From Bacteroidia bacterium (GTDB taxonomy: Bacteria; Bacteroidota; Bacteroidia; UBA8524), in assembly GCA_023277325.1 (NCBI GenBank), contig JALRIQ010000217.1, positions 1 through 7,350 on the forward strand: DNA of 7,350 bases, given 5' to 3'. The notes under the pieces were generated by a model. It was not told the origin of the DNA. It made no database searches and was given only the letters and a program-made list of their open reading frames with translations. Position 1 is the first letter of the stretch, and every line of letters begins with the position of its first letter. This document shows, piece by piece, positions 1 to 7,269 of this stretch. The translations under genes and the position numbers were made by a program.

Positions 1-3000
1 TGTACTCCTTCTCTTCGAGCAATTCTGCCAAGGCGTTTTTCACCATCGGACGGTTATTGTAGGTGGCATTTAACCCAATACCATTCTCAATCATTTTGTC
101 CGTCATGAACTTAACATTCTCCTGAGGCAATGGGAAGTCGAGCAGCATCATCAGGTCCAGCGTCATACTGCTGTCCTTATGCAAGAAGGTCGCATTACCA
201 GCAGTATTCAGTTTTACGAAACCGGTATTCACGCCGAGGTCAGTTTTACCTTCGGCATAAACAACACCTGTTTTATCATTCAGGCTGATGATATTTCCTT
301 TAACAGCTCCAGCTTTGAGTTTAAGCGAATCTCCGGCATAGAAGGTCTCATCCGCCTCATTGAAGTAAACAATTCCCTCACGCACCTTTACAATGGCACT
401 ATCGGAGTAGTTTCTTCCCAGGGTAAAGAAGCTAGGGTAGGTATGGATAGAATCGAGGGTAATCCACATTCCAAGCTTCATTGGTTTTTTGTCTTCGTTA
501 TACGGATCTTCAATATGGAAGAGCACCGAATCAGGCACGAAGGAGCGGTTTTCTCTCCACCAGCCGGAAGACGGACGGGTAAGGGCTTGCACCGGATGAA
601 CATAGCCATCGAACTTCGCGCCGCGATAACTTCCTTTGAGGGTCATATCGCCTTTGAATTCGAAACGAGTGGTCATGTTAAAGTGCATGGTATCGTAAAC
701 ATGGGCATAAGCCAAAGCTGTTTTAGCCACATAGTCTACTTTAATTTCATGGGCATTGATGGTATTCTTTTTTCCGTCTTTGCTGATATAATCATAGAAC
801 CCGTTTGCACCCATATTCAGGCGTCCGAAAATGGTGGTATTGCACTCGTAGAATTCATGCCATTTGTTGACTGTATCCATAATAATGCGTGAATGCAAAA
901 GCGGATCCATCGCAGCATCGGCGCGAATCACTACTTTTCCGCTATCCGGCAATACTCTTGAATCGGCCACATCAATATGAGGAACTTCATTCGCGTAAAG
1001 GGTAAAGGTATTCAGGTCGTATAATGCTTTTCGAGAGCTGAACTTCAAGCTATCCTGATCTGGATGGGTGGATACAAAATAGGTGCTCTCAATCGGACGA
1101 TCTTCTGGCGTATTAAATTTCAGGTGCTTCTTCTTGATGTCCCACTTAAACTCGTTGAGTGAGCTTTTGTATTGATTGTATGGGAATTCGGAATTTGCAC
1201 CATTCACGTTGGATTTGAAATCGCCAAAGCGTTTCGTGAAGTCAACATCCGATTTCACGTTGACAGCGCGGAAGGCAAATTTATTGGTATCAATAGAGCG
1301 GATGGTCAGGGTAGAGGTATCTGCCCACATGCGCTTGTTGTCGAAGTGCATGTTGTTCGACTGGATATCGGCATCGTTGAAGTCAAGATTTCCATCTCCT
1401 TCAGATCCCTTCTGCCGGTGTATATATTCTCCCTTCAGCTTTACATCGCCGAACATCAATATCGGAGCATCGGTGCTCCTTTGCACAAATTTGTCGTTAT
1501 AGGGTTCCCAGTGTGTGATTACATTTATCCCTTCCACCTTGGGGTAATTGGCACTTTCGGGCACCATGAAAGATTCCGAGATGGCATTCATGGAGTCGGG
1601 GAAGAATACAATGTCCTGCGACTGATTTTTAAGTGTCGCAAATTCGACTTCTCCTTTACCTAAAAGTCCTTGATTGGAGAGCGAAATATTTACCCTTGCC
1701 TGACCAGTTCCCTGGTACGTCGGCATATCAATTACTTTCTTGAAACCCAGCGAATAATCTTCCTGAACGGTCAGTTCCTCTTTGAAGTCAGGGAAAATAT
1801 CGGCCGATACAAAGTTTCCGCCGAATCGCAGACCTTCTTTGGTAAAGTTGTCGAGCGAGTCGATGATAAATGGATCCGTGGCGAAATAAAAACGCTCCCG
1901 GTCGTATACACCATTATAGATATACGGGTAGTCGTAATACACCTTAGAGCCTTTGGTGGCCTTGAATATGGGGTATTCAGGAAAGTTCTTTCTTCCCGAT
2001 TTATTGCTCGGGTTATCAATAAATAAAGTCCCTGTAATGTCTTGGAGAACCGAATTGATTCGACGCAAACTTCCTTCGCTATCTGGGAAGAAGAAACGCA
2101 TGGAATCAATATCATCCATGTCCACGGTAAAGCTGTTGTAGTTGAAGCGCATTCGCTGCCCGAAGAACTCAAAACGCCCCGCTCGGACCTTCCCATCAAA
2201 TACCAGCTCTCGGTTTCTTAAGATGGTTACCTGCTGTTCGGTAGGTACCACATAAACATATTGCGAATCGGAGAAGAAGAAACGTCCAACCCCTTCCAAG
2301 TTCATCGAATAGCTTTCGAGGTCGATGGTGGCATTGGCTCTTTTTTCAATAATGGATTCGAAGAAGATTACATCGTAGTCGGTGCGTCCCATATGGGCAT
2401 TCACCGCATTGAACAATTTGTCGTTCACCACAATGGTATCCGTTTCCGAATCAAGCATCAAATAGCCTTCGTCAGTGAGTTGTACGATTTGGAAGCGTAC
2501 ATATTCTCTTTTGCTTCTGCGCCAAGCGATGTATTCGTCGAGGTGGAATTTACGTTTCCCCGTCTGCTCGCAGAATTGTTTGATTTTGGAAAGCGGGTTT
2601 TCGGCCTGCATTCCCTGAAGCTTTTCGTAGTCGAACTCTTTGAAATAGTTTTCTGAATAGAGGAGGACAGAGCCATCTTTCAGGATGGTACGGAAATCAA
2701 TTTTGGGCTGTCCCATGATCCATTCCATCTTATCGGCCTTCAGTTCAATGCGGTGGTAAGTATCTGTAAAAGGAGCTTGAGATACACCAATATCGCCCCG
2801 GCTGCATAACACCTTTTTATCCGATTTTACATAGTTGAAGATTACCTGAGGATGGAAAACTGAACCCGTATCGAGGTTAATTTCCAAGGCAGCCTTATCG
2901 GTTACAATACGGTCGTCGGTAACAACAAATTCTCGACCGCGCAGGATGATAAAGGGTTTGTTTTTGTAGAAGAAAGTGAAGGTGGCCAATTCCGATCCAT

Positions 3001-3940
3001 CACCATAGGCAATTACCTTAGAGCCTTGCTGAGAGAAGCCTCCCACATATTCCACTTCTGCGGCAAATTCTGAAATATCCAGGTCTTTGCGGTAGCTGTA
3101 AAATTTAGGATAACGAATTCCCTCGGGTGTGGAAGTTGCCAAAGCCACATCTTCGATACTCCCTAAAAGAGGCGCTTTAAAAAAGTCTTTTTGATAGAAG
3201 GTTACGGAGTCAGCAGTATACTTATTCCCCTCCATATTGATCTCGTAGTTCTTCAGGATGGCAAAGACCTCATCGGGCCCATAGCCACCGCGGGTCCAGT
3301 CGATTTTTCCACCAAAGCCCTTCCAAACATGGGTTTCCATGAGGTAATAGCCTTTGGTATTAAAAACGGAAAGGGAATCATCTCGTGTAACACAGGTGAG
3401 GGTAGTGCGCTCAAATACAAAGGCAGGTTCGCCATTAATGCGGTCGAGGGTATAGGTGTTGTCTGAGGATTTCCATAAACGCTGAGCCCGACTTTCAATA
3501 AAAATATTCCCTGCAAACATCGAATTCGATACTTCAAGGAAATTGAGAAAATCTTTGGTTTTGGCTTCGTAGTATGACTCCAGCGTCTTTTGCCATTGTA
3601 CGAAGAGATCGGGCATCTTTCCTGACTCAGCGAAATGGGTTAAGGTTTCCAGATACAAGGTGAAATGCGGATGGGTTTTCATCCTTTTCATGAGCATCTT
3701 GTCGCCATTTTTTATGATACGTGCCTGCTGGTAGGCGTCGAATCGATTGGAATCCCACAATACCTTAAAGGCATCGAAGACCTGCATAGCAGGTTCGATT
3801 TTGTCTTCATACATCATGCTTTTAAGCTCTTTGATGAAGACTTCCGGCTCGCGGCCAAAGCTTTTAAGGGATTGCGAAAATGCGTTTTCAGTAAAGCAGC
3901 TGAAGAGTAGGAGTAGGAAAGTAATTTTTAGTTGCTTCAT
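1..3940 (-). CDS. Very large exported beta-rich protein of unknown function, 3' end outside window
   Basis: An uninterrupted reading frame runs from ATG at 3940 to the left edge (1313 complete codons, no stop), so the C-terminus is missing. Residues 1-22 form a signal peptide (KQLK, a run of LLLL, then AFS before Q23), so the product should act in the periplasm or outer envelope. Residues 24 to about 150 look alpha-helical. The rest is rich in aromatic residues and alternating polar/hydrophobic strands, suggesting a long beta-structure. Recognisable stretches are GFGGKIDWTRGGYGPDE (208-224), TADSVTFYQ (242-250), SLSNQGLLGKGEVEF (753-767), FPYNQYKSSLNEFKWD (919-934), ADSRVLPDSGKVVIR (992-1006) and KWHEFYE plus GFYDY (1026-1051). 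They resemble large uncharacterised Bacteroidota proteins I have seen, but I know no function. The strand pattern is loosely like OstA/LptA-type beta-folds; that is a guess. It begins one base after the prmA stop, so it probably depends on translation of prmA. The frame is certain; the function is unknown. Confidence 0.9.
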   Translation of the reverse strand, partial: MKQLKITFLLLLFSCFTENAFSQSLKSFGREPEVFIKELKSMMYEDKIEPAMQVFDAFKVLWDSNRFDAYQQARIIKNGDKMLMKRMKTHPHFTLYLETLTHFAESGKMPDLFVQWQKTLESYYEAKTKDFLNFLEVSNSMFAGNIFIESRAQRLWKSSDNTYTLDRINGEPAFVFERTTLTCVTRDDSLSVFNTKGYYLMETHVWKGFGGKIDWTRGGYGPDEVFAILKNYEINMEGNKYTADSVTFYQKDFFKAPLLGSIEDVALATSTPEGIRYPKFYSYRKDLDISEFAAEVEYVGGFSQQGSKVIAYGDGSELATFTFFYKNKPFIILRGREFVVTDDRIVTDKAALEINLDTGSVFHPQVIFNYVKSDKKVLCSRGDIGVSQAPFTDTYHRIELKADKMEWIMGQPKIDFRTILKDGSVLLYSENYFKEFDYEKLQGMQAENPLSKIKQFCEQTGKRKFHLDEYIAWRRSKREYVRFQIVQLTDEGYLMLDSETDTIVVNDKLFNAVNAHMGRTDYDVIFFESIIEKRANATIDLESYSMNLEGVGRFFFSDSQYVYVVPTEQQVTILRNRELVFDGKVRAGRFEFFGQRMRFNYNSFTVDMDDIDSMRFFFPDSEGSLRRINSVLQDITGTLFIDNPSNKSGRKNFPEYPIFKATKGSKVYYDYPYIYNGVYDRERFYFATDPFIIDSLDNFTKEGLRFGGNFVSADIFPDFKEELTVQEDYSLGFKKVIDMPTYQGTGQARVNISLSNQGLLGKGEVEFATLKNQSQDIVFFPDSMNAISESFMVPESANYPKVEGINVITHWEPYNDKFVQRSTDAPILMFGDVKLKGEYIHRQKGSEGDGNLDFNDADIQSNNMHFDNKRMWADTSTLTIRSIDTNKFAFRAVNVKSDVDFTKRFGDFKSNVNGANSEFPYNQYKSSLNEFKWDIKKKHLKFNTPEDRPIESTYFVSTHPDQDSLKFSSRKALYDLNTFTLYANEVPHIDVADSRVLPDSGKVVIRADAAMDPLLHSRIIMDTVNKWHEFYECNTTIFGRLNMGANGFYDYISKDGKKNTINAHEIKVDYVAKTALAYAHVYDTMHFNMTTRFEFKGDMTLKGSYRGAKFDGYVHPVQALTRPSSGWWRENRSFVPDSVLFHIEDPYNEDKKPMKLGMWITLDSIHTYPSFFTLGRNYSDSAIVKVREGIVYFNEADETFYAGDSLKLKAGAVKGNIISLNDKTGVVYAEGKTDLGVNTGFVKLNTAGNATFLHKDSSMTLDLMMLLDFPLPQENVKFMTDKMIENGIGLNATYNNRPMVKNALAELLEEKEY
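3875..3940 (-). other. Signal peptide of the giant exported protein
   Basis: The first 22 residues have a basic N-region (Lys2, Lys5), a hydrophobic core (residues 6-13, ITFLLLLF) and a cleavage-like site A20-F21-S22 before Q23, which is a common Bacteroidota type I signal peptidase context (…FSQ). Cys15 follows L-F-S, an imperfect lipobox because Phe at -2 is unusual. Lipoprotein processing at Cys15 is therefore possible but less likely than cleavage after Ser22. Confidence 0.75.
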
Positions 3941-3941
3941 A

Positions 3942-4775
3942 TTAAATGCGTTCGTAGTGCAAAGCAATCCAGGTTTTTTCTGAGATTACTTTATTCAACA
4001 AGCTAAAACCGTGCTTTATTGCTTGGTCGTTGATGAAATCATAGTCGTGGTTGAAAAAGCCAGACATAATAAGCTGTCCGCCTTTATCCACCATGGTCCC
4101 GTATTTTGGAATATTAAAATGATTGATGTTCCGCGTGATATTCGATAAGATGATATCATAGCCTTTGCCCGTGAAACTTTCAATATCTGTTTCTTCCACG
4201 GTCATAGGGATATTATTACGTTCGGCGTTTTCCAGGGTGTTTTCATAACTCCATGGATTATTGTCGATAGCCATAATCGGGTTTGCGCCTTTCATGCCGG
4301 CAAGGATAGCCAATACGCCTGTTCCGCAACCTACGTCTATCACTGATTTTCCCTTGAAATCCATATCGAGCATCATCTCCACAATAAGTCGGGTAGAATC
4401 ATGATGCCCGGTTCCGAACGACATCTTTGGCTGAATCACGATATCAAATTCGCGTCCTTCCACTTTAGGGTGAAATTCAGCACGAATCATCGCACGCTCC
4501 AAAACGTCGATAGCCTCATAGGATTTTTCCCAGTCTTCGTTCCAGTTGACTTGATCCATGTTGGTCACCTGCAGGTCGTTTGGGTTCAACTCATAACGGT
4601 GGAGCAGGTCGCTTAATGCTTCCTGGTCGTAGTCGTTGAGGGGGATATAAGCATGAAGTCCTTCATCCTGTTCCCAAATCCCTTCAAAACCGATTTCAAA
4701 AAGTTCGGCCGAAAGAATTTCATGCAAAGCGCTATCGCATGGAAGGAAAATATCGAGGTAACGTGGTTGTGTCAT
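3942..4775 (-). CDS. prmA: Ribosomal protein L11 methyltransferase PrmA
   Basis: The product is a cytoplasmic SAM-dependent enzyme expected to methylate amino groups of ribosomal protein L11. It has 277 residues, slightly shorter than the E. coli enzyme. The N-terminal substrate-recognition domain covers about residues 1-75 (YLDIFLP, LFEIGFEGI). A linker segment with NWNEDWEKSYE (77-87) is typical of PrmA. The methyltransferase core begins with PKMSFGTGHHDSTR (116-129), followed by SAM motif I VIDVGCGTGVLAI (145-157), the acidic residue after the second strand at Asp171, and the catalytic-region motif ILSNITRN (209-216), where most PrmA proteins have LANI. The start ATG at 4775 overlaps the tpiA stop codon by one base (TAATG), which supports this start and implies translational coupling. 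The giant exported gene follows after a single base. In other Bacteroidota, clpS often follows tpiA-prmA; it is absent here. Confidence 0.96.
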   Translation of the reverse strand: MTQPRYLDIFLPCDSALHEILSAELFEIGFEGIWEQDEGLHAYIPLNDYDQEALSDLLHRYELNPNDLQVTNMDQVNWNEDWEKSYEAIDVLERAMIRAEFHPKVEGREFDIVIQPKMSFGTGHHDSTRLIVEMMLDMDFKGKSVIDVGCGTGVLAILAGMKGANPIMAIDNNPWSYENTLENAERNNIPMTVEETDIESFTGKGYDIILSNITRNINHFNIPKYGTMVDKGGQLIMSGFFNHDYDFINDQAIKHGFSLLNKVISEKTWIALHYERI

Positions 4776-5536
4776 TATTTAACAGCCTTGCAGATATCAA
4801 TAAAGTCGCGAGAATTCAAAGATGCGCCACCAATAAGGCCGCCATCAATATCCGGCATAGAAAAGAGTTCAGCCGCATTGTTTGGCTTAACACTTCCGCC
4901 ATAAAGGATGGAAATCTCATCGGCAATATGTTGCGAATAGCGACGTGCAATAAGATCACGGATAAGAGAATGAATCTCTTGTGCTTCATCTTTGCTTGCT
5001 GTTTTACCTGTTCCAATTGCCCAAACTGGCTCGTACGCGATAACAGTGCGTTGGATATTATCGGTGCTCAGGTGAAAGAGTCCTTCAGAAATTTGCTGCT
5101 CGATTACCTCAAAATGGCGGTTTTCTTCGCGCTCTTCCAATGTTTCCCCCACGCAGTAAATTGGAGTTAAGTGATGACGGTGCGCCTGACCTACTTTTTG
5201 GGCCAATAGCGTATTGTCTTCGCTTTGGTATTCGCGGCGTTCGCTATGTCCGATAATGACATAATCCACCCCATAAGAAGCCAAAATCGGTGCGGATATT
5301 TCTCCAGTATAGGCACCTGAATCTTCTTTGTGGCAGTTCTGTGAGCCAACTTTCACCTCAGAACCTTTGGCAAGGCGCTGCACTTCGGTAATTCCGATAT
5401 ACGGTGGAATCATCACCACTTCCACACCATTATTTACTTCGTCTTTGTGCATGTTTACCACTTCTGAAGCCAATTTTTGCGTATCAGCAAGGGTTCCATT
5501 CATTTTCCAATTTCCAGCTACGATATATTTTCTCAT
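4775..5536 (-). CDS. tpiA: Triosephosphate isomerase
   Basis: The enzyme interconverts dihydroxyacetone phosphate and glyceraldehyde 3-phosphate in glycolysis and gluconeogenesis, in the cytoplasm. It has 253 residues, the normal length for a TIM barrel. All key residues are present: Asn9 and Lys11 in AGNWKMNG, the electrophile His97 in IIGHSERR (94-101), the catalytic base Glu169 in AYEPVWAIGTGKTAS (167-181, including flexible loop 6), YGGSV (212-216) and the phosphate-binding GLIGGASL (233-240). The start at 5536 gives the standard MRKYIVAGNWKMNG N-terminus and is preceded directly by a purine-rich AAAGAGAAG ribosome-binding region. It lies 60 bp after the GlmU-like gene with no terminator between them, and its stop overlaps the prmA start. 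Confidence 0.98.
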   Translation of the reverse strand: MRKYIVAGNWKMNGTLADTQKLASEVVNMHKDEVNNGVEVVMIPPYIGITEVQRLAKGSEVKVGSQNCHKEDSGAYTGEISAPILASYGVDYVIIGHSERREYQSEDNTLLAQKVGQAHRHHLTPIYCVGETLEEREENRHFEVIEQQISEGLFHLSTDNIQRTVIAYEPVWAIGTGKTASKDEAQEIHSLIRDLIARRYSQHIADEISILYGGSVKPNNAAELFSMPDIDGGLIGGASLNSRDFIDICKAVK

Positions 5537-5596
5537 CTTCTCTTTATGTTTTGTGAATTGTAATTATTTCATTTTCAATACTGCAAATGCCATGGT
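5537..5596 (-). other. Short intercistronic gap, GlmU-like gene to tpiA
   Basis: This 60-bp AT-rich spacer holds the tpiA ribosome-binding region (AAAGAGAAG next to the ATG). I see no GC-rich hairpin with a T-tract and no good TAnnTTTG box, so read-through from the GlmU-like gene into tpiA is the simplest reading. A 9-codon frame (ATG at 5594) is present but has nothing to support it as a gene. Confidence 0.5.
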
Positions 5597-6787
5597 CTAG
5601 CCATTCTCCCAAACCCGGTATTCTTTTGAGTTTTCGAACAAGTATTTCATCAAGTTTTTTTCTGTGTCGTTGAACGCAATATGGCGCCGTTCCATCATCT
5701 TCTCGGCTACTTCGTTTGCCTTGTTCAATGCAAAGGTTTCAAAGCCTTGAGCGCCACCCCAACTGAATGAAGGTATAAAGTTCCGAGGAAATCCAGCACC
5801 AAAGATATTCGCTGAGACGCCCACAACGGTGCCTGTATTGAACATGGTATTGATGCCACATTTGCTGTGGTCGCCCATGATAAGGCCGCAAAACTGAAGT
5901 CCGGTGCGCGCAAATCCTTTCCGCGCATAACTCCATAGTTTCACTTCGGCATAGTTGTTTTTCAAGTTGGAGTTATTGGTATCTGCTCCGAGGTTGCACC
6001 ATTCGCCAATTACCGAATTCCCAAGGAATCCATCATGGCCTTTATTCGAATAACCAAGGATTACGGAATTGTTTACCTCTCCACCAACTTTACTGTGCGG
6101 TCCGACAGTGGTCGCACCATAAATTTTGGTAGATAATTTCAAGGCGGCATGCTCGCATAAGGCAAGTCCACCACGAACAACCGATCCTTCCATTACTTCA
6201 GAATCTTTACCGAGATAAATCGCCCCTGTGGTAGAATTCAAAATGGCACATTCTGCTTTTGCTCCTTCTTCAGCAAAGATGCGGTCGCCAATCAAGGTAT
6301 TTGTTGCAGAAAGTGGAGCTGAGATTCTACCAGCGGTAATCAAGTCAAAATCTGCTTCCAGTGTTTCTGCATTTTTCGAGAAGATATCCCAAGGATACTG
6401 AATCACCATTGGGTCACCTTCATAGTCGAATTGATGGTAGAGCGAAGCATGTGGGTTAAAAGCAGGAAGTTCTTTTTCATTCAATCGAACTGCAATAAAG
6501 AGGTTCCCTTTTGTCAAGGATTGTCCATGCTCCAGTTTTTTAATACGCTCCATCAAATCGGCATCAGGAAGGACACGCCCGTTGATCAGGAGATTGTCTT
6601 GCTGGGTGAATAGCGGATATTTCTCTTGGAGGTAAGCTTCGGTGAGCGAGCTGCTGCTTAGTTCGAAATATTTCTCCCATTTTTCGCGAATGGTAAGAAT
6701 CCCGATTCTTAGATCGGCAGCAGGACGTGTATAGGTAAGGGGCAATAGATGAACTCGTTGTTCGTCGTCAAACAGGATGATATTCAT
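5597..6787 (-). CDS. Alternative GlmU-like sugar nucleotidyltransferase with left-handed beta-helix acyltransferase domain
   Basis: This matches the Bacteroidota-type GlmU family (annotated as UDP-N-acetylglucosamine diphosphorylase / glucosamine-1-phosphate N-acetyltransferase, alternative form), expected to supply UDP-GlcNAc for peptidoglycan and other envelope glycans from the cytoplasm. It has 396 residues, shorter than classical GlmU (about 456). The N-terminal nucleotidyltransferase-like part opens with MNIILFDD and LLPLTYTRPAADLRIGIL (14-31), then LINGRVLPD (67-75), rather than the usual LAAGxGTRM signature. From about residue 160 to 350 it carries hexapeptide repeats forming a left-handed beta-helix, with SNKGHDGFLGNSVIGEW (247-263) and CNLGADTNNSNLKNNY (264-279), which correspond to the acetyltransferase active-site region of GlmU. 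GAGFPRNFIPSFSWGG (330-345) and a helical tail end the protein. The start at 6787 gives the family's standard N-terminus. The exact sugar substrate cannot be read from the sequence. Confidence 0.9.
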   Translation of the reverse strand: MNIILFDDEQRVHLLPLTYTRPAADLRIGILTIREKWEKYFELSSSSLTEAYLQEKYPLFTQQDNLLINGRVLPDADLMERIKKLEHGQSLTKGNLFIAVRLNEKELPAFNPHASLYHQFDYEGDPMVIQYPWDIFSKNAETLEADFDLITAGRISAPLSATNTLIGDRIFAEEGAKAECAILNSTTGAIYLGKDSEVMEGSVVRGGLALCEHAALKLSTKIYGATTVGPHSKVGGEVNNSVILGYSNKGHDGFLGNSVIGEWCNLGADTNNSNLKNNYAEVKLWSYARKGFARTGLQFCGLIMGDHSKCGINTMFNTGTVVGVSANIFGAGFPRNFIPSFSWGGAQGFETFALNKANEVAEKMMERRHIAFNDTEKNLMKYLFENSKEYRVWENG

Positions 6788-6809
6788 TCAGCGCTTTATT
6801 ATCAGGTTG

Positions 6810-6816
6810 CAAAATA
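6810..6816 (-). promoter_or_regulatory. Candidate -7 box for the GlmU-like/tpiA/prmA cluster
   Basis: On the minus strand TATTTTG lies 22 nt upstream of the GlmU-like start. This resembles the Bacteroidota -7 element TAnnTTTG with one spacer base missing, at nearly the same distance as the better box before rpmE2. A promoter is needed here because a strong terminator lies just upstream. I do not see a clear -33 TTG element, so the exact box is uncertain. Confidence 0.4.
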
Positions 6817-6849
6817 GCGATTTAAGCCCGAACCCGTGGGGGTGGGGAC

Positions 6850-6878
6850 AAAAAAAAAGCCCTCCGAGGAAGGCTTTT
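6850..6878 (-). terminator. Intrinsic terminator of rpmE2
   Basis: Read on the minus strand, the arms AAAAGCCTTC and GAGGGCTTTT form a 10-bp stem (one G-U pair) around a CTCG tetraloop closed by C-G, and run into a tract of nine T's. It begins 19 nt after the rpmE2 stop. In the plus direction the hairpin is followed by only four T's, so it should work mainly for minus-strand transcription. It separates rpmE2 from the GlmU-like cluster. Confidence 0.92.
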
Positions 6879-6897
6879 GTAAGTATGTTGTGTCGGA

Positions 6898-7143
6898 TTA
6901 TTTTCCGTAACGTTTTCTAAATTTATCGATACGTCCAGCGGTGTCGATGAGGTTCGCTTTACCCGTAAAGAATGGGTGAGACTTGTGAGAGATCTCAAGT
7001 TTGTACAACGGATATTCATTTCCGTCAGTCCATTGGGTTGTTTCTTTAGTCTCAACGGTTGAACGCGTAATGAATTCATAATCGCAGGACATGTCCCGGA
7101 AAACCACTAATCTATAGTTCGATGGATGGATATCAACTTTCAT
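6898..7143 (-). CDS. rpmE2: Ribosomal protein L31, type B (zinc-independent)
   Basis: This 81-residue protein of the large ribosomal subunit begins [15 protein letters not shown] and ends with the typical [13 protein letters not shown] (51-63) and [12 protein letters not shown] (70-81) segments. The type B form is recognised by [13 protein letters not shown] (17-29), where only one cysteine (Cys20) is present; the CxxC pairs that bind zinc in type A L31 are missing. In many bacteria the zinc-free paralogue replaces the zinc form under zinc limitation, but in Bacteroidota type B is commonly the main L31, so zinc control should not be assumed. No Zur-like palindrome was recognised upstream. It has its own promoter and terminator. 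Confidence 0.97.
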   Translation of the reverse strand: MKVDIHPSNYRLVVFRDMSCDYEFITRSTVETKETTQWTDGNEYPLYKLEISHKSHPFFTGKANLIDTAGRIDKFRKRYGK

Positions 7144-7162
7144 TTTATTCTATTTGGGGCTG

Positions 7163-7170
7163 CAAAGATA
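7163..7170 (-). promoter_or_regulatory. Bacteroidota-type -7 promoter box of rpmE2
   Basis: On the minus strand TATCTTTG matches the Bacteroidota -7 consensus TAnnTTTG exactly. It ends 19 nt before the rpmE2 start, so transcription should begin close to position 7157 and leave a leader of only about 14 nt, which is A-rich (AATAGAATAAA) near the start codon. A convincing -33 TTG about 20 bp further upstream is not visible. Confidence 0.75.
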
Positions 7171-7222
7171 ATAAGCATGATTGACATATAAAAGAGGACG
7201 AAGAAAAAATAGAAAGGCAAGA

Positions 7223-7251
7223 CTTTTCGAATTGTCGAGATTTCGAGAAAG
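7223..7251 (-). terminator. Weak imperfect hairpin after the edge gene, possible terminator
   Basis: On the minus strand, CTTTCTCGA and TCGAAAAG can pair with one bulge around a 12-nt loop, 18 nt after the stop of the gene at the right edge. A T-rich stretch (CTATTTTTTC) follows, but only some distance downstream, so this is a poor intrinsic terminator. The rest of the 7144-7269 intergenic region contains only the rpmE2 promoter as far as I can see. Confidence 0.25.
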
Positions 7252-7269
7252 GGAGATGACAACTTCGGT

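Noticed and set aside
179..3910. A chain of plus-strand open frames (for example 179-892, 1172-1663, 1670-2026, 2261-2656, 3191-3466, 3665-3910) opposite the giant gene
   Set aside because: All of these lie in the antisense frame that is codon-aligned with the real minus-strand gene, where openness simply reflects rare use of TTA, CTA and TCA sense codons. Their translations are low in recognisable motifs and none has a ribosome-binding site or family resemblance that I can see.
4739..5170. Plus-strand frame of 143 codons opposite tpiA and the prmA start
   Set aside because: It lies opposite two firmly identified genes and its translation shows no family features.
5567..5594. Nine-codon frame in the gap before tpiA, possible leader peptide
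   Set aside because: It is too short, without regulatory codon runs, an attenuator hairpin or a ribosome-binding site.
5725..5936. Two minus-strand frames of 65-67 codons inside the GlmU-like gene
   Set aside because: They are out-of-frame shadows within a well-supported coding region.
6837..6848. G-rich run (GTGGGGGTGGGG) beside the terminator, possible G-quadruplex
   Set aside because: Only two G-tracts of four or more are present; four are needed for an intramolecular quadruplex.
6822..7079. Minus-strand frame of 85 codons overlapping rpmE2 and its terminator
   Set aside because: It is a shadow of rpmE2 in another frame and reads through the terminator hairpin.
7181..7186. TTGACA on the plus strand, resembling a sigma-70 -35 box
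   Set aside because: No matching -10 element or plus-strand gene follows, and Bacteroidota primary sigma factors use a different consensus.
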